A stretch of 64,000 bases of DNA from Methylobacterium pseudosasicola (lineage in GTDB: Bacteria > Pseudomonadota > Alphaproteobacteria > Rhizobiales > Beijerinckiaceae), in assembly GCF_900114535.1 (NCBI RefSeq), contig NZ_FOTK01000022.1:47750-111749 (forward strand). The letters are read 5' to 3'. Position numbers and translations under genes: made by a program. The first letter of the stretch is position 1, and every line of letters begins with the position of its first letter. The notes beneath the pieces are model-generated. The model did not search any database. It had not been told where the DNA came from and was given only the letters and a program-made list of their open reading frames with translations. Below are positions 33,831-42,725 of the stretch, piece after piece.

Positions 33831-34649
33831 CTAATCCCAGAAGTGGGGCCGGCTCTCTTCGAGGTTCGGCCCGAGGCGAACCGCCGCGACTTTTGTCGCA
33901 AGGCCGTCCGCCTGGATCTCCACTGCGACGCCGCAGAGCGTCGCCTCGCCGCCGGCCACTTCCCAGCGGGAGCCCGGCGTCTTCTGGATCATCCGGCGGA
34001 TCGGCTCGTCCTTCTGCATGCCGATGACCGAGTCGTAATCGCCGCACATGCCGGCATCCGACATGTAGGCGGTGCCGCCGGGCAGGATCCGGTGATCGGC
34101 CGTCGGCGTGTGGGTGTGGGTGCCGACCACGAGGCTGGCGCGGCCGTCGAGGTAATGGCCGAAGGCCTGCTTCTCGCTGGTCGCCTCCGCGTGCACGTCG
34201 ACCACCACGGCGTCGGCGGCGGCCCCGAGGGGGCAGGCGGAGATCTCGCGCTCGACTGCGGTGAACGGGTCGTCCATTGCGTCGAGGAAGACGCGGCCCA
34301 TCACGTTGACCACCAGCACCCGGGCGCCGCCCTGGGTCTCCACTACGGTGGCGCCGCGGCCGGGTGTGCCGGGCGGGTAGTTCGCCGGCCGCACCAGGCG
34401 GGGCTGGCGGGCGATGAACACCAGCGCCTCGCGCTGGTCGAAGCTGTGGTTGCCCAGCGTCACGGCGTCGGCGCCGGCCTGGATCAGCTCGTCGCAGATC
34501 GTCTCGGAAATGCCGAAGCCGCCGGCCGCGTTCTCGCCGTTGACCACGACGCAGTCGAGCCGCCAGCGCTCGCGCAGCTTGGGCAGGCGCTCGCAGACGA
34601 CGTGACGGCCTGGGCGACCGATGACGTCGCCGAGGAAAAGCAGCCGCAT
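33831..34649 (-). CDS. YmdB-type metallophosphoesterase (TIGR00282)
   Basis: The 272-residue protein matches the YmdB family: LFLGDVIGRPGR at the start, VVNGENAAGGFGI, TLGNHSFDQREAL, VDVHAEATSEKQAFGHYLDG, VVGTHTHTPTADHRIL and DAGMCGDY. These supply the two-iron site for hydrolysis of cyclic nucleotides. In alphaproteobacteria this gene commonly follows the 5-formyl-THF cyclo-ligase gene, as here, 3 bases apart. Its biological role is not settled. Confidence 0.92.
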   Translation of the reverse strand: MRLLFLGDVIGRPGRHVVCERLPKLRERWRLDCVVVNGENAAGGFGISETICDELIQAGADAVTLGNHSFDQREALVFIARQPRLVRPANYPPGTPGRGATVVETQGGARVLVVNVMGRVFLDAMDDPFTAVEREISACPLGAAADAVVVDVHAEATSEKQAFGHYLDGRASLVVGTHTHTPTADHRILPGGTAYMSDAGMCGDYDSVIGMQKDEPIRRMIQKTPGSRWEVAGGEATLCGVAVEIQADGLATKVAAVRLGPNLEESRPHFWD

Positions 34650-34652
34650 GGA

Positions 34653-35270
34653 TCAGGACTTCCTGTCGAACCGGGTCACGCCCGATTCGGTGATCACGAA
34701 CTGGAGCGGCCGGTCATGCGGCTCGGCCGGCACGCGATCAACCCGTTGGACGGCGAATCCGACTCCGACGGTGAGGACGGGCCGGGCGCGGGACAGGCGG
34801 CTGATCGCGCCGTCGTAGTAGCCGCGGCCATAGCCGATGCGCTGGCCGGAACCGTCGAAGGCGGCGAGCGGCACGATCAGGGCGTCGGGCTCCACCGGCG
34901 GCAGGGACGGGTCAGGCTCGCTCAGGCCGAAGCGGCCGGCCACCAGCGCATCCCCGGCCCGCCATTCCCGGAAGATCAGTCCCTCGGGGGTCACGTGCGG
35001 CAGCGCGACCCTTTGGCCACGAGCGAGGAGGCCTTCGGCCGCGGGACGCGGATCGACCTCGCTGCGGATCGGCCAGAAGGCGCCGACCAGCCGGGCCTCG
35101 GCGAGTTCCGGGAGGGCGAGCAGCGCCTCGACGATCCGGGCGGAGGCCTCGTGCCTGGCAGCTGGCTCCAGCGCGTCGCGGGCGGCGAGGGCCGCCCCGC
35201 GCAGATCGGCCTTGAGGGCCGCATCGGTCTTGGAGGGGCCGGCTTCAGGAGAGGAAGAGTGCGGAGCCAC
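34653..35270 (-). CDS. fthC: 5-formyltetrahydrofolate cyclo-ligase
   Basis: The 205-residue protein has the MTHFS pattern: an N-terminal K-x-x-LR helix (ALKADLRGAAL), the phosphate/folate site with VGAFWPIRSEVDPRP, LIVPLAAFDGSGQRIGYGRGYYDGAI, which is diagnostic, and a C-terminal EPHDRPLQFVITE. It converts 5-formyl-THF to methenyl-THF with ATP. The GTG at 35268-35270 is used because it gives the normal length; the frame is open further upstream, where a probable 6S RNA lies. The phosphoesterase gene follows after 3 bases. Confidence 0.93.
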   Translation of the reverse strand: MAPHSSSPEAGPSKTDAALKADLRGAALAARDALEPAARHEASARIVEALLALPELAEARLVGAFWPIRSEVDPRPAAEGLLARGQRVALPHVTPEGLIFREWRAGDALVAGRFGLSEPDPSLPPVEPDALIVPLAAFDGSGQRIGYGRGYYDGAISRLSRARPVLTVGVGFAVQRVDRVPAEPHDRPLQFVITESGVTRFDRKS

Positions 35271-35280
35271 GTGAGCCGTT

Positions 35281-35430
35281 GGAGGATCGATCCCGGGAAA
35301 CCTACAGAGTAGGTGGGCGCCGTGTTGGCCAAGTCCAGGGACGAGGCCAGGGACAGCTCCCGAGGGAGTCGATAAGGCCCCGGGGAAAGTGCTCCTGACG
35401 AACTCTGCAGCCCCGCCTCCGCAATGTAGC
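35281..35430 (-). ncRNA. ssrS: Probable 6S RNA upstream of fthC
   Basis: On the minus strand the region reads as a rod. CTGCAGAG near the 5' side pairs with CTCTGTAG near the 3' side, GGAGG with CCTCC at the ends, and a central hairpin has GGGAG/CTCCC-type arms. A GGCCTTATCGACT bulge opposite CACTTTCC resembles the promoter-mimic bubble. The position, directly before the cyclo-ligase gene, is where 6S RNA is found in many proteobacteria. It would sequester sigma-70 RNA polymerase. Ends are approximate; no covariance search was possible. Confidence 0.65.
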
Positions 35431-35517
35431 GATCTCGGGGGGCTCCCGCCAGGGCCGGGGGAAGCGAAATATCGGCGGGCCGCGATCGGCCCAACAGCCT
35501 TCGTGCGCAAAGAGTCT

Positions 35518-35772
35518 TCAGCGCGACCGGTCGGCCGCCTCGGCGACCAGGGCGCGGGTGCCGGCCAGGATCTCGGCCCGGACGGTTTCGGTCGGGGCCG
35601 CATCCCAGAGCCGGATCAGCTCGATCAGCCCGGCCTGTGGCACGGAGGTCGGTTCGGTGAAGAACGCGTCGATCGGGACGCCGACGACGGCGGCGATCCG
35701 CGAGAGCTTGGCGTTCACGGCACGCCGCGCAGGCGTTTCGGGCCGGATCGTCGCGGTCGCAGTCACGGTCAT
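35518..35772 (-). CDS. Small protein resembling the tail of XRE regulators
   Basis: The 84-residue protein has an N-terminal Thr-rich stretch, then LSRIAAVVGVPIDAFFTEP followed by two helices (AGLIELIRLWDAAP, VRAEILAGTRALVAEA). The middle segment is like the end of HTH-XRE domains of alphaproteobacterial regulators plus their C-terminal extension, but the first helices and the recognition helix are missing. It could be a free-standing partner or a truncated regulator. It lies just upstream of the probable 6S RNA. Confidence 0.55.
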   Translation of the reverse strand: MTVTATATIRPETPARRAVNAKLSRIAAVVGVPIDAFFTEPTSVPQAGLIELIRLWDAAPTETVRAEILAGTRALVAEAADRSR

Positions 35773-35996
35773 GAAACAGCTACTCCGATTGATCGAGAGC
35801 CTTAATATTCAGACATGATCAAACCAAAATACAATCTATGCAATTAGTTCGTGCGAATTAAAGCACGTATAAGTTGCGTTATCCACCAAATGAGGTAGCG
35901 CCCCGTGGGCCGGATACCGTCTTGGCTGCTCAAGGCGTTTCCGCCCGAGGCTGAAACCGCGAGGCTTGTGTCGCGGATGCAGCCCTGCGCGCGCAA

Positions 35997-37517
35997 TCAG
36001 GAGCGGCCGGGCATCCGGATCCGCGGGGCCCGGGCCGAGCCGTCGATGCATTCGAGGCCGCCGCCCGCATTCAGGGTGTGGAGGCGGCTGCCGGACCAGG
36101 CGGGGCCGGGCGCGATGCGGCCGATCAGGGTCTGGCCGAAGCCCTCCGGGTCGAGGCGGTCGATCCGGGCCAGACCCAGGGCGCGGCCGTAGCCCTCCGC
36201 ACAATCCTGGACTGGCCGGATCAGGCGACCGCCGCGCGCGACGATCCGGCCGGCCGGCCGGGCGGTGGCGGGGTCGATCAGCACTGGGTTGGCTGGATGT
36301 GCCGTGTAGGGGCCGCGGAAATCCGGGGCGGACCAGAGGCACAGCGCGTCGTGGTAGGAGCCCGATCCCGCGGGTGCGTCGGGGATTGCGTCGCGCACGG
36401 TGGCGAAGATCCACCAGCGGCCTCCGTGCTCGATCAGGGTCGCGTCGCTGGCGACCACCCCCGAGAGCAGCGTCGCCTCCTTCACCCAGCCGCCGGGGTA
36501 ACGGGTCGCGCGGTAGAGATCGACCGTGCCGGAGGCGGAGCTTTCCGGCACCATCCAGGCCGCGCCGTCCCGCTCGAACACGAACGGGTAGGACAGGTGA
36601 TGGGGCTCTTCCAGCACCGGGACGGGCGTGCCCTCGGGGCCGTCCGGGCCGAAGCGCACGGCGGAGATGATCGCCTTGCCGGTCGCGTGCGGGAATTCCT
36701 CGACGAAGACATGCGTGCTCCCGGCGAAGGCCAGGGGGAACGGGTCGGCGTAGAAGCGGTGGCCGTCATCCGGCAGAGTGTTCCAGCCACTCTCGGGATG
36801 GCGCCCGAGATCGATCAGGTCCGGCCCGTCGAGGCGCCGCCAGCCGCAGCGCCAGTGCGGGGCGCGGTAGCAGAGATGGTAGAGGCGGTGGACCACGGCG
36901 CCGGCCAGCATCCGGGCGGCGCGGCGGCCGAGTTCCGCCCCCGCCAGGGTCCGCGCGGGGCCGGAGGGCCCTGCGGGCGCGGCCGAGAGTGATGTGCCGG
37001 TTCCCATGAGGCGGTGGCGCAGGGCGGCGGCGACCAGGGTCACCGTCCGGGCGAGCGCATCGTCGACGCCGGCGAGCAGGATGCCCGGTCGGTCGGTGCC
37101 GAGCCGTCCCTCGGCGACGACGTTCCCCGCCTCGATCAGCGTCAGCCGCGGCACCGCCCCGGCGAGCAGGCTCGCCAGCAGGGCGCCGTCGCCGAGCCGA
37201 TCGTCGTAGGCGAGCTGCCAGATGGCTGGGCCGGCCGGGAGATCGCCGCACAGGTCGAGCACCAGATCGGGCTTCGCGTCGGGGCGCCGCCAGGGATTGA
37301 GGGCGGTCGGCGGCAGGCGTTCCGAGCCGAGTCGCGGCAGGCCTTGAATCAGTGCCTCCAGGCGGAACAGCAACTCGATCGTGTCGGGCCATCCGTCCGG
37401 GACCGGGATGGCGTCGACGCTCACGGCCTGGATGCCGGGGATGTCGGCGATCCGCTGCAACAGGGCGATCTGCCAACGGCGCGGTTCGGCGCCGTCCAGA
37501 CGAACGCGGACATGCAT
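35997..37517 (-). CDS. GINT1-like glycosyltransferase with formyltransferase-like N-terminus
   Basis: The 506-residue protein has an N-terminal region of about 170 residues that looks like a formyltransferase fold without a clear catalytic triad (PDLVLDLCGDLPAG, IWQLAYDDRLGDG). From about residue 235 a five-bladed propeller-like domain follows (HRFYADPFPLAF, THVFVEEFPHATGKAIISAV, EEPHHLSYPFVFERDGAAWMVPES, GSGSYHDALCLW). This domain is that of the glucosamine inositolphosphorylceramide transferase 1 N-terminal family, often found in bacterial polysaccharide loci. It is divergent from the co-polymerase gene and likely acts on the same polysaccharide. The role of the N-terminal part is unknown. 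Confidence 0.75.
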   Translation of the reverse strand: MHVRVRLDGAEPRRWQIALLQRIADIPGIQAVSVDAIPVPDGWPDTIELLFRLEALIQGLPRLGSERLPPTALNPWRRPDAKPDLVLDLCGDLPAGPAIWQLAYDDRLGDGALLASLLAGAVPRLTLIEAGNVVAEGRLGTDRPGILLAGVDDALARTVTLVAAALRHRLMGTGTSLSAAPAGPSGPARTLAGAELGRRAARMLAGAVVHRLYHLCYRAPHWRCGWRRLDGPDLIDLGRHPESGWNTLPDDGHRFYADPFPLAFAGSTHVFVEEFPHATGKAIISAVRFGPDGPEGTPVPVLEEPHHLSYPFVFERDGAAWMVPESSASGTVDLYRATRYPGGWVKEATLLSGVVASDATLIEHGGRWWIFATVRDAIPDAPAGSGSYHDALCLWSAPDFRGPYTAHPANPVLIDPATARPAGRIVARGGRLIRPVQDCAEGYGRALGLARIDRLDPEGFGQTLIGRIAPGPAWSGSRLHTLNAGGGLECIDGSARAPRIRMPGRS

Positions 37518-37775
37518 GATGAGCGCCCCCAAACCCAGCGCGACGATCCGCCGGATAACGGCCGCAGATCCGATCTAATTCCCAAACGGTAACGGGAACG
37601 ATAACTCTACAGGCTGCCGCGTTTGGTTGGGGGCGTTTACCAGACGCTGAGTAATCGGTGCTTGCCTTTACGACCCTCGGCAGTCTTGAGGGATTGTCAG
37701 CGATCTGCGCGACACTTGCAGATGAGGATGGAGCCCGCGAGGGACCGACCGAGATCGAGACGATGGTGACCGATC

Positions 37776-39881
37776 GTGGCACAGATCGACCGTAACATTG
37801 CCGTCGCGACCTGGCTCGCGCCGGTCCATACGGCACAACACGACCGGCCGGGCCCGACCCGGCCCGAGACCACCGCCGAGTTCGGCGACCTGTGGCGCAT
37901 CCTCTGGCGGCGCAAGCGCACCGTGCTCGGTACCGCTTTGGTGCTCGGGCTGCTGGTCCTGGCCTATGCCATGATCACCCCGTCCCTCTACACCGCCACC
38001 GCGCAGATCCTGATCGACCCGCGCGACCGGCAGGTGGTGCTGAACGACGTCAATCCCGGCGCCCTCTCACCGGATGGCGGCATCGCCCAGGTCGAGAGCC
38101 AGGTGAAGGTGATCGAGTCCGACGCGGTGCTGGGCCGGGCGGTGACGCAGGTGGGGCTGGAGAGCGAGCCGGGCTTCGGAGTCACCCAGCAGGGCTTGGT
38201 CTCCCGCACCGTCGCATCGCTGCGCGAAATGGTGCTCGGGCCGAAAGCGGAGCGGCCGGTGGATCCCCGCGGCCGGGCCCTCGACCAGTTGCGCCGCAAG
38301 CTCGCGGTCAAGCGCGCCGACAAGGTGTTCGTGATCGACGTGGTCGTCACCACAGTGGATCCGGACCTGTCCGCCCGGATCGTCAACGCCATCGCCGCCG
38401 CCTATCTGGCCGACCAGACCGAGGCCCGCTCCGACGCCGCCAAGCGCGCCTCGGGCGACCTGCGCGGGCGCCTCGACGAGCTGCGCAACGCTGTGAATGC
38501 CGCTGACAAGAAGCTCGAGGATTACAAGGCGCGCAACGGCCTGATCGCCTCCAGCGGCCGGCTGGTGAACGAGCAGCAGCTGACGGATTCGAATGCCAGG
38601 CTGGTGGCCGCCCGCGGCCGGACCGCCGAGGCCAAGGCGCGCCTGCAGGGCATCAAGGATGCGCGCGGCCAGGCGGTCGGCTCCGGGGCGATGCCGGAGG
38701 CGGTCCAGTCCTCGGCGGTCGATCGGCTGCGCGGGCAATATGCCGAGCTCGCCGCGAAGGAAGCGGACCTGCGCACCAATCTCGGCGAGCGCCACCCCTA
38801 CATCGCCGCCGTGCGCACGCAGATGCAGGATGTCCGCCGGCTGATCGACGCCGAGTTGAACCGCATCGCCGGCGCGGCCGAGACCGAGTACCAGCGCGCG
38901 CTGGCCAACGAGAAGTCGATCGCCGCCGATCTGGAGAAGCTCCAGCGGCAATCGGTGGCGACGGCACAATCCTCGGTGCAGCTGCGCGAGCTGGAGCGGG
39001 AGGTCGAGGCCGCCCGCACCGTCTACAACACGTTCCTGGTCCGCACCCGCGAGATCAAGGAGCAGTCGGGCATCGACAGCTCGAATGCCCGGATCATCAC
39101 CTCCGCCCGGCCGCCGCAGGATGCGAGCTGGCCGCCGCGGCTGATCTTGGTCGCCGCGGCGCTTGCAGGCGGCCTCGGCCTCGGCGCCGGCCTGGCGCTG
39201 ACGCGGGAATATCTGGAGCCGACGGTGCTGTCGTCGCGCCAGCTGGAGCGGCTGTCGAACGCCCCTGTGGTGGCGGTGATCCCGGGCGTACGGCCGGGGG
39301 GCGCCAGCACGGCGGCGGCGAGCTTCACCCTGGACCATCTCGCCAGTGCGGCGGGGACGCGCGGCCGGTCGCTGGCGCTGCTCGTCACTTCGGGCGAGGC
39401 CGAGGAGGCCGAGCGCCGGGCCGTGATCGGGCTCCTCGCCTCCGTGGCGGTGGCGCGCGGCGACCGGGTGCTGCTGATCGATGCCGATCTGCGCGCCGAC
39501 GGCGCCGGCACGGGCGGCTTGCTCGACGTGCTGCGCGGTGAGCAGAGCCTCAACGCGGTGACGCAGGTCGATCCGAAGACCGGTGCCCGCCGGATCGGCC
39601 TCGGTGACACCCAGAAGCCGATCCGTGACGCGCTGGTGCCGGCCAATATCGAGCGCTTCCTGGCCGGCGTGAAAGGCCGGTTCGAGCTGGTCATCGTCGA
39701 TGGCGGCGTGCTTTCCGAGAACCTGCGGCTCGGCCCGATCGCCGCGGCGGCGGACCGGCTGCTGCTGGTGGTCTGCAACGGCGCCACCCGCCAGCGCGAC
39801 CTGATTGAGCTGGTCGACACCTCCGAAGCCCTGGGCCGGCCGGTCTCGGGCTCCCTGCTCCTCGACCGGCGCAGCGCGTGA
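37776..39881 (+). CDS. Polysaccharide co-polymerase (Wzz/ExoP type) with degenerate kinase domain
   Basis: The 701-residue protein has a Wzz domain: TM1 near residues 50-68, then a periplasmic coiled-coil region to about 430 containing a GNVR-like stretch, and TM2 near 452-472. A cytoplasmic P-loop-fold domain follows. It has the Walker A'-like LLIDADLR near 564, but at the Walker A position it reads TSGEAEEAERRAVIG with no GK[ST], and no C-terminal Tyr cluster is present. It would set chain length without ATP-driven autophosphorylation. The start is GTG at 37776. The polymerase gene overlaps its end by 4 bases (GTGA). Confidence 0.85.
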   Translation: MAQIDRNIAVATWLAPVHTAQHDRPGPTRPETTAEFGDLWRILWRRKRTVLGTALVLGLLVLAYAMITPSLYTATAQILIDPRDRQVVLNDVNPGALSPDGGIAQVESQVKVIESDAVLGRAVTQVGLESEPGFGVTQQGLVSRTVASLREMVLGPKAERPVDPRGRALDQLRRKLAVKRADKVFVIDVVVTTVDPDLSARIVNAIAAAYLADQTEARSDAAKRASGDLRGRLDELRNAVNAADKKLEDYKARNGLIASSGRLVNEQQLTDSNARLVAARGRTAEAKARLQGIKDARGQAVGSGAMPEAVQSSAVDRLRGQYAELAAKEADLRTNLGERHPYIAAVRTQMQDVRRLIDAELNRIAGAAETEYQRALANEKSIAADLEKLQRQSVATAQSSVQLRELEREVEAARTVYNTFLVRTREIKEQSGIDSSNARIITSARPPQDASWPPRLILVAAALAGGLGLGAGLALTREYLEPTVLSSRQLERLSNAPVVAVIPGVRPGGASTAAASFTLDHLASAAGTRGRSLALLVTSGEAEEAERRAVIGLLASVAVARGDRVLLIDADLRADGAGTGGLLDVLRGEQSLNAVTQVDPKTGARRIGLGDTQKPIRDALVPANIERFLAGVKGRFELVIVDGGVLSENLRLGPIAAAADRLLLVVCNGATRQRDLIELVDTSEALGRPVSGSLLLDRRSA

Positions 39882-41176
39882 GCACGGCGCGGCCGGCGAG
39901 CTTCGCGTTTCGGCGGGCGGCGCAGGCCCGGCCCGGCGCCGCTCTGGCGCGGATGGAGTCGCTGGCCTTCGTGCTGCTGACCCTGGTGCTGGTCGGCGTG
40001 TCGGGCGGCCTGCTCTGGGCGCTTGGGCTCAACTACGACGGGATCAGCGGCTCGGCGCCGTCAAAGATCCATCCGGCGACCTACATGGCGGTCGCGCTCG
40101 TCGGCTGGACGATGCTGCGCGCCGGCAACCCGGTGATCCCGGTGGCGCAGGCCCTCAACCGCCGGCCGGCCTGCGTGCTGCTCGCCACCTGTGGCGTGCT
40201 GCTCCTCGTGCTGATCGCGGCCCGCGGCGGCACGGGGCTCGCCGGCTCGATCGACACCTTCGTGCTGGCCGGGCTGATCCCGATCCTGCTCATGGACCGC
40301 GACGCGGCCACCCTGCGGCGGATCGAGACCGTCTTCCACCTGATGATGCTCACCAACGCTTTGCTCGGCCTGTTCGAGTTCGCCAGCGGCCAGCGCTTCT
40401 TCCCGTTCCGGTTCGACGGCATGGCGTTCGAGACCGACACGCGCTCGGCCGCGCTCCAGGGCCACCCGCTGGTCAACGCGACACTCACGGCCTGCTACGT
40501 CCTGGCGCTCGCCACGGGGGGCGGCCGGCTGTCGCCGCCGGTCCGGGCCGGGGTGATCGCCGTGCAGCTCGTGGCGCTCGTCACCTTCGGCGGCCGGTCG
40601 GCCACGGTGACGACCCTGGCGCTCGGCGGGATGGTCGGGCTGTTCGCCCTCAACCGGACCCTGCGGAGCAACCGGATCCCCCTGATCGGGGCGGCCTGCG
40701 CCTGCTTCGTGCTGACGGCGCTGCCCGTGATGGTCGCGATTCTGGCGGCTTTGGGCTTCTTCGACACGCTGCTCAGCCGGTTCGTCTCCGACGGCGGCAG
40801 CGCCCAGGCCCGGGTCGACATGCTGGCGATCTTCGACGCGATCCCGTTCCGGCAATTGCTCCTCGCCCCGGACCTTCTGCAGGTGAGCACCCTGCGGCGG
40901 ATCTACGGCCTGGAATGGGGCATCGAGAACTCGATCGTCTCCGACGTGCTCTATCACGGCATCCTGGTGACGGTGCTGCTGGTCGTCGCGGTCGGGCTCT
41001 ACCTCACCGAGATCGCCCGGCATTGCCGGCGCGGCGTCTGGCTGCCGATCCTGACCTTCGTCATCCTGGTCAACACCTTCGAGGGGCTGGCCGGGAAGAC
41101 CACGATGCTCGCGAAGTTCGCGATGATGCTGATCGTGCTGTTTCCAATCGACTCAGATCGCAATCGCGTCGCTTGA
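39878..41176 (+). CDS. Wzy-like polysaccharide polymerase
   Basis: The 432-residue protein has about ten hydrophobic segments and a large periplasmic loop near residues 290-360 (SDGGSAQARVDMLAIFDAIPF), the usual layout of O-antigen polymerase/ligase-type proteins such as VpsF. It starts GTG, overlapping the co-polymerase stop by 4 bases. It is expected to polymerise undecaprenyl-linked repeat units in the periplasm. The sequence is too diverse to name more closely. Confidence 0.72.
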   Translation: MSTARPASFAFRRAAQARPGAALARMESLAFVLLTLVLVGVSGGLLWALGLNYDGISGSAPSKIHPATYMAVALVGWTMLRAGNPVIPVAQALNRRPACVLLATCGVLLLVLIAARGGTGLAGSIDTFVLAGLIPILLMDRDAATLRRIETVFHLMMLTNALLGLFEFASGQRFFPFRFDGMAFETDTRSAALQGHPLVNATLTACYVLALATGGGRLSPPVRAGVIAVQLVALVTFGGRSATVTTLALGGMVGLFALNRTLRSNRIPLIGAACACFVLTALPVMVAILAALGFFDTLLSRFVSDGGSAQARVDMLAIFDAIPFRQLLLAPDLLQVSTLRRIYGLEWGIENSIVSDVLYHGILVTVLLVVAVGLYLTEIARHCRRGVWLPILTFVILVNTFEGLAGKTTMLAKFAMMLIVLFPIDSDRNRVA

Positions 41177-41266
41177 GGCCGATCGGTAACTGGTCGGCCG
41201 AGAAGCGGTGCGGGAAATAGGAATGGCGACGCCTCCGCGGCTTCTTCAACGCTTAAGCATCCACCT

Positions 41267-41380
41267 TGTCATCCCGGGGCCGCGCAGCGGAGCCCGGGAT
41301 CCATAACCACTGTGTGATCAATAGCTTGCACCGTCGGCGGCTCTGGATTCCGGGCTCGCCTGCGGCGCCCCGGAATGACA
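41267..41380 (-). repeat. 114-bp dispersed repeat, copy 2
   Basis: Reverse complement of this stretch matches copy 1 at 30219-30332 at both ends (TGTCATTCCGGGGCGCCGCAG... to ...GGGATGACA), with a divergent centre, and both are 114 bp long. It fills most of the 304-base gap between the polymerase gene and the convergent GH5 gene. No gene is seen there. Confidence 0.85.
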
Positions 41381-41480
41381 GGGCGGCTTACATAGCCGAC
41401 AGATACAATTCGGTCAGAAGCCTGCCGAGCGGAAGCTCATATACCGGTCGCCGATATAGCGCAGGCCCTGGAAAAACAGC

Positions 41481-42725
41481 CTACCTCTGCGCTCCAAGTC
41501 CGAGCGCCGTAACCAGCGCCGGATCCACTGTGTGAGCGTCGTCCATCAGCCCCAGTCCGTCGAACAAGTTCCAGAACGACCAGGCGAAACCCGCCTGCTC
41601 CGCGGCGCGCCGCACGTCGCCGAGATAGGCCGCCCGGTCCGCGGGCCGGGAGGCGGTGTAGCGGGCATCGGTGCGCAGCGCCCCGAACTCCCCCATCAGC
41701 ACATGCCGGGCCGGGATCCCGTAGAGATCGGCCCAGGCCGAGACCGGGGCCATCTCCTTCGCCAGATAGGCCGGCCCCGGCGCGGCCTCGCTATATTCGC
41801 GCAGCTTCGCCTCGATCACCGCGAGATCGCGGGCCTTCTCGGCCTGCGGGACCTTGGTGTCCGCCGCCATGCGAGACCGGACCGCCGCCAGGGTCTCGGG
41901 CAGGCGCGCCGGATGGCCCGGCCAGGGCACGGCGTTCAGCCAGCGATAGAACGGCTCCTCGGTGAGCCAGGTCGCGCCTTGGTGGGAGAACAGGTACGGC
42001 TCGTAGAAGTGGAAGGTGTAGAGCAGCGGCGCGAACCGGGCGAGGGTCGCCGGGTCGAGGGCCGTCAGACCGGAGACGAGGCTGCCGCAGGCGCCGGTCG
42101 CCGTGAGGGTCAGGTCCGGCGCGGCCGCCCGGGCGGCGGTGAGGAGTCCGATCTGGACCCGGTTCCAGGTGCCGGCCCCGCAGGCCTGCGGCGGCTCGTT
42201 GACCGGCTCCAGGGCCACGCGGCCGGTGCCCTTCCGGGCGGAGAGCCGGGCGAGCTCGGCGATCAAGTCGCGATAGGCCGGGTAGAGCGGCGCGCGATCT
42301 GAGCCGTAGAAGGCATCGGGCGTGTAGTGATGCGTGGCGGCGTTCGCCTGGACGTTGAGGAGGACACGCATTCCGGTCGCCAGCACGGCGTCGATCGCAT
42401 CGGACAGCATGCCGAGAAGCTCGGCCCGGCGGGCGCCCGTGAAGGCGACGAACGGGCCCGGATCCAGGGGAAGCCGCGCGAAGTCGAAGCCCAGCCCGGC
42501 CAGGCGGCGCAGGTCGTCCCGGATCGGCACGGGGCGATCGGCCTGGAACGGCGGCCAGGCATAGTCGGTCCGCGGCGCCGGAAACTCGGTGGTGAGCGAG
42601 AACCATGGCCACAGGGCGATGCCGCGGCGGAGCGCGAGCGGCTCGGGGGCGGCCACGGCCGGCAGCGCGCCGGCACCCGCCACCGCGAGCCCGCCGGCCA
42701 GAACCTGCCGCCGGCTCGCCCTCAC
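41481..42725 (-). CDS. Exported glycoside hydrolase family 5
   Basis: The 414-residue protein starts with a Tat-like signal (RRQVLAGGLAVAGAGALPAVAAP). The GH5 barrel has the acid/base Glu177 in LEPVNEPPQ and nucleophile Glu346 in LMGEFGAL, with FHFYEP between them. It would cut beta-glycosidic bonds in the periplasm, perhaps trimming or releasing the polysaccharide. The start is GTG, overlapping the stop of the glycosyltransferase gene by 4 bases. No carbohydrate-binding module is seen. Confidence 0.85.
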   Translation of the reverse strand: MRASRRQVLAGGLAVAGAGALPAVAAPEPLALRRGIALWPWFSLTTEFPAPRTDYAWPPFQADRPVPIRDDLRRLAGLGFDFARLPLDPGPFVAFTGARRAELLGMLSDAIDAVLATGMRVLLNVQANAATHHYTPDAFYGSDRAPLYPAYRDLIAELARLSARKGTGRVALEPVNEPPQACGAGTWNRVQIGLLTAARAAAPDLTLTATGACGSLVSGLTALDPATLARFAPLLYTFHFYEPYLFSHQGATWLTEEPFYRWLNAVPWPGHPARLPETLAAVRSRMAADTKVPQAEKARDLAVIEAKLREYSEAAPGPAYLAKEMAPVSAWADLYGIPARHVLMGEFGALRTDARYTASRPADRAAYLGDVRRAAEQAGFAWSFWNLFDGLGLMDDAHTVDPALVTALGLGAQR

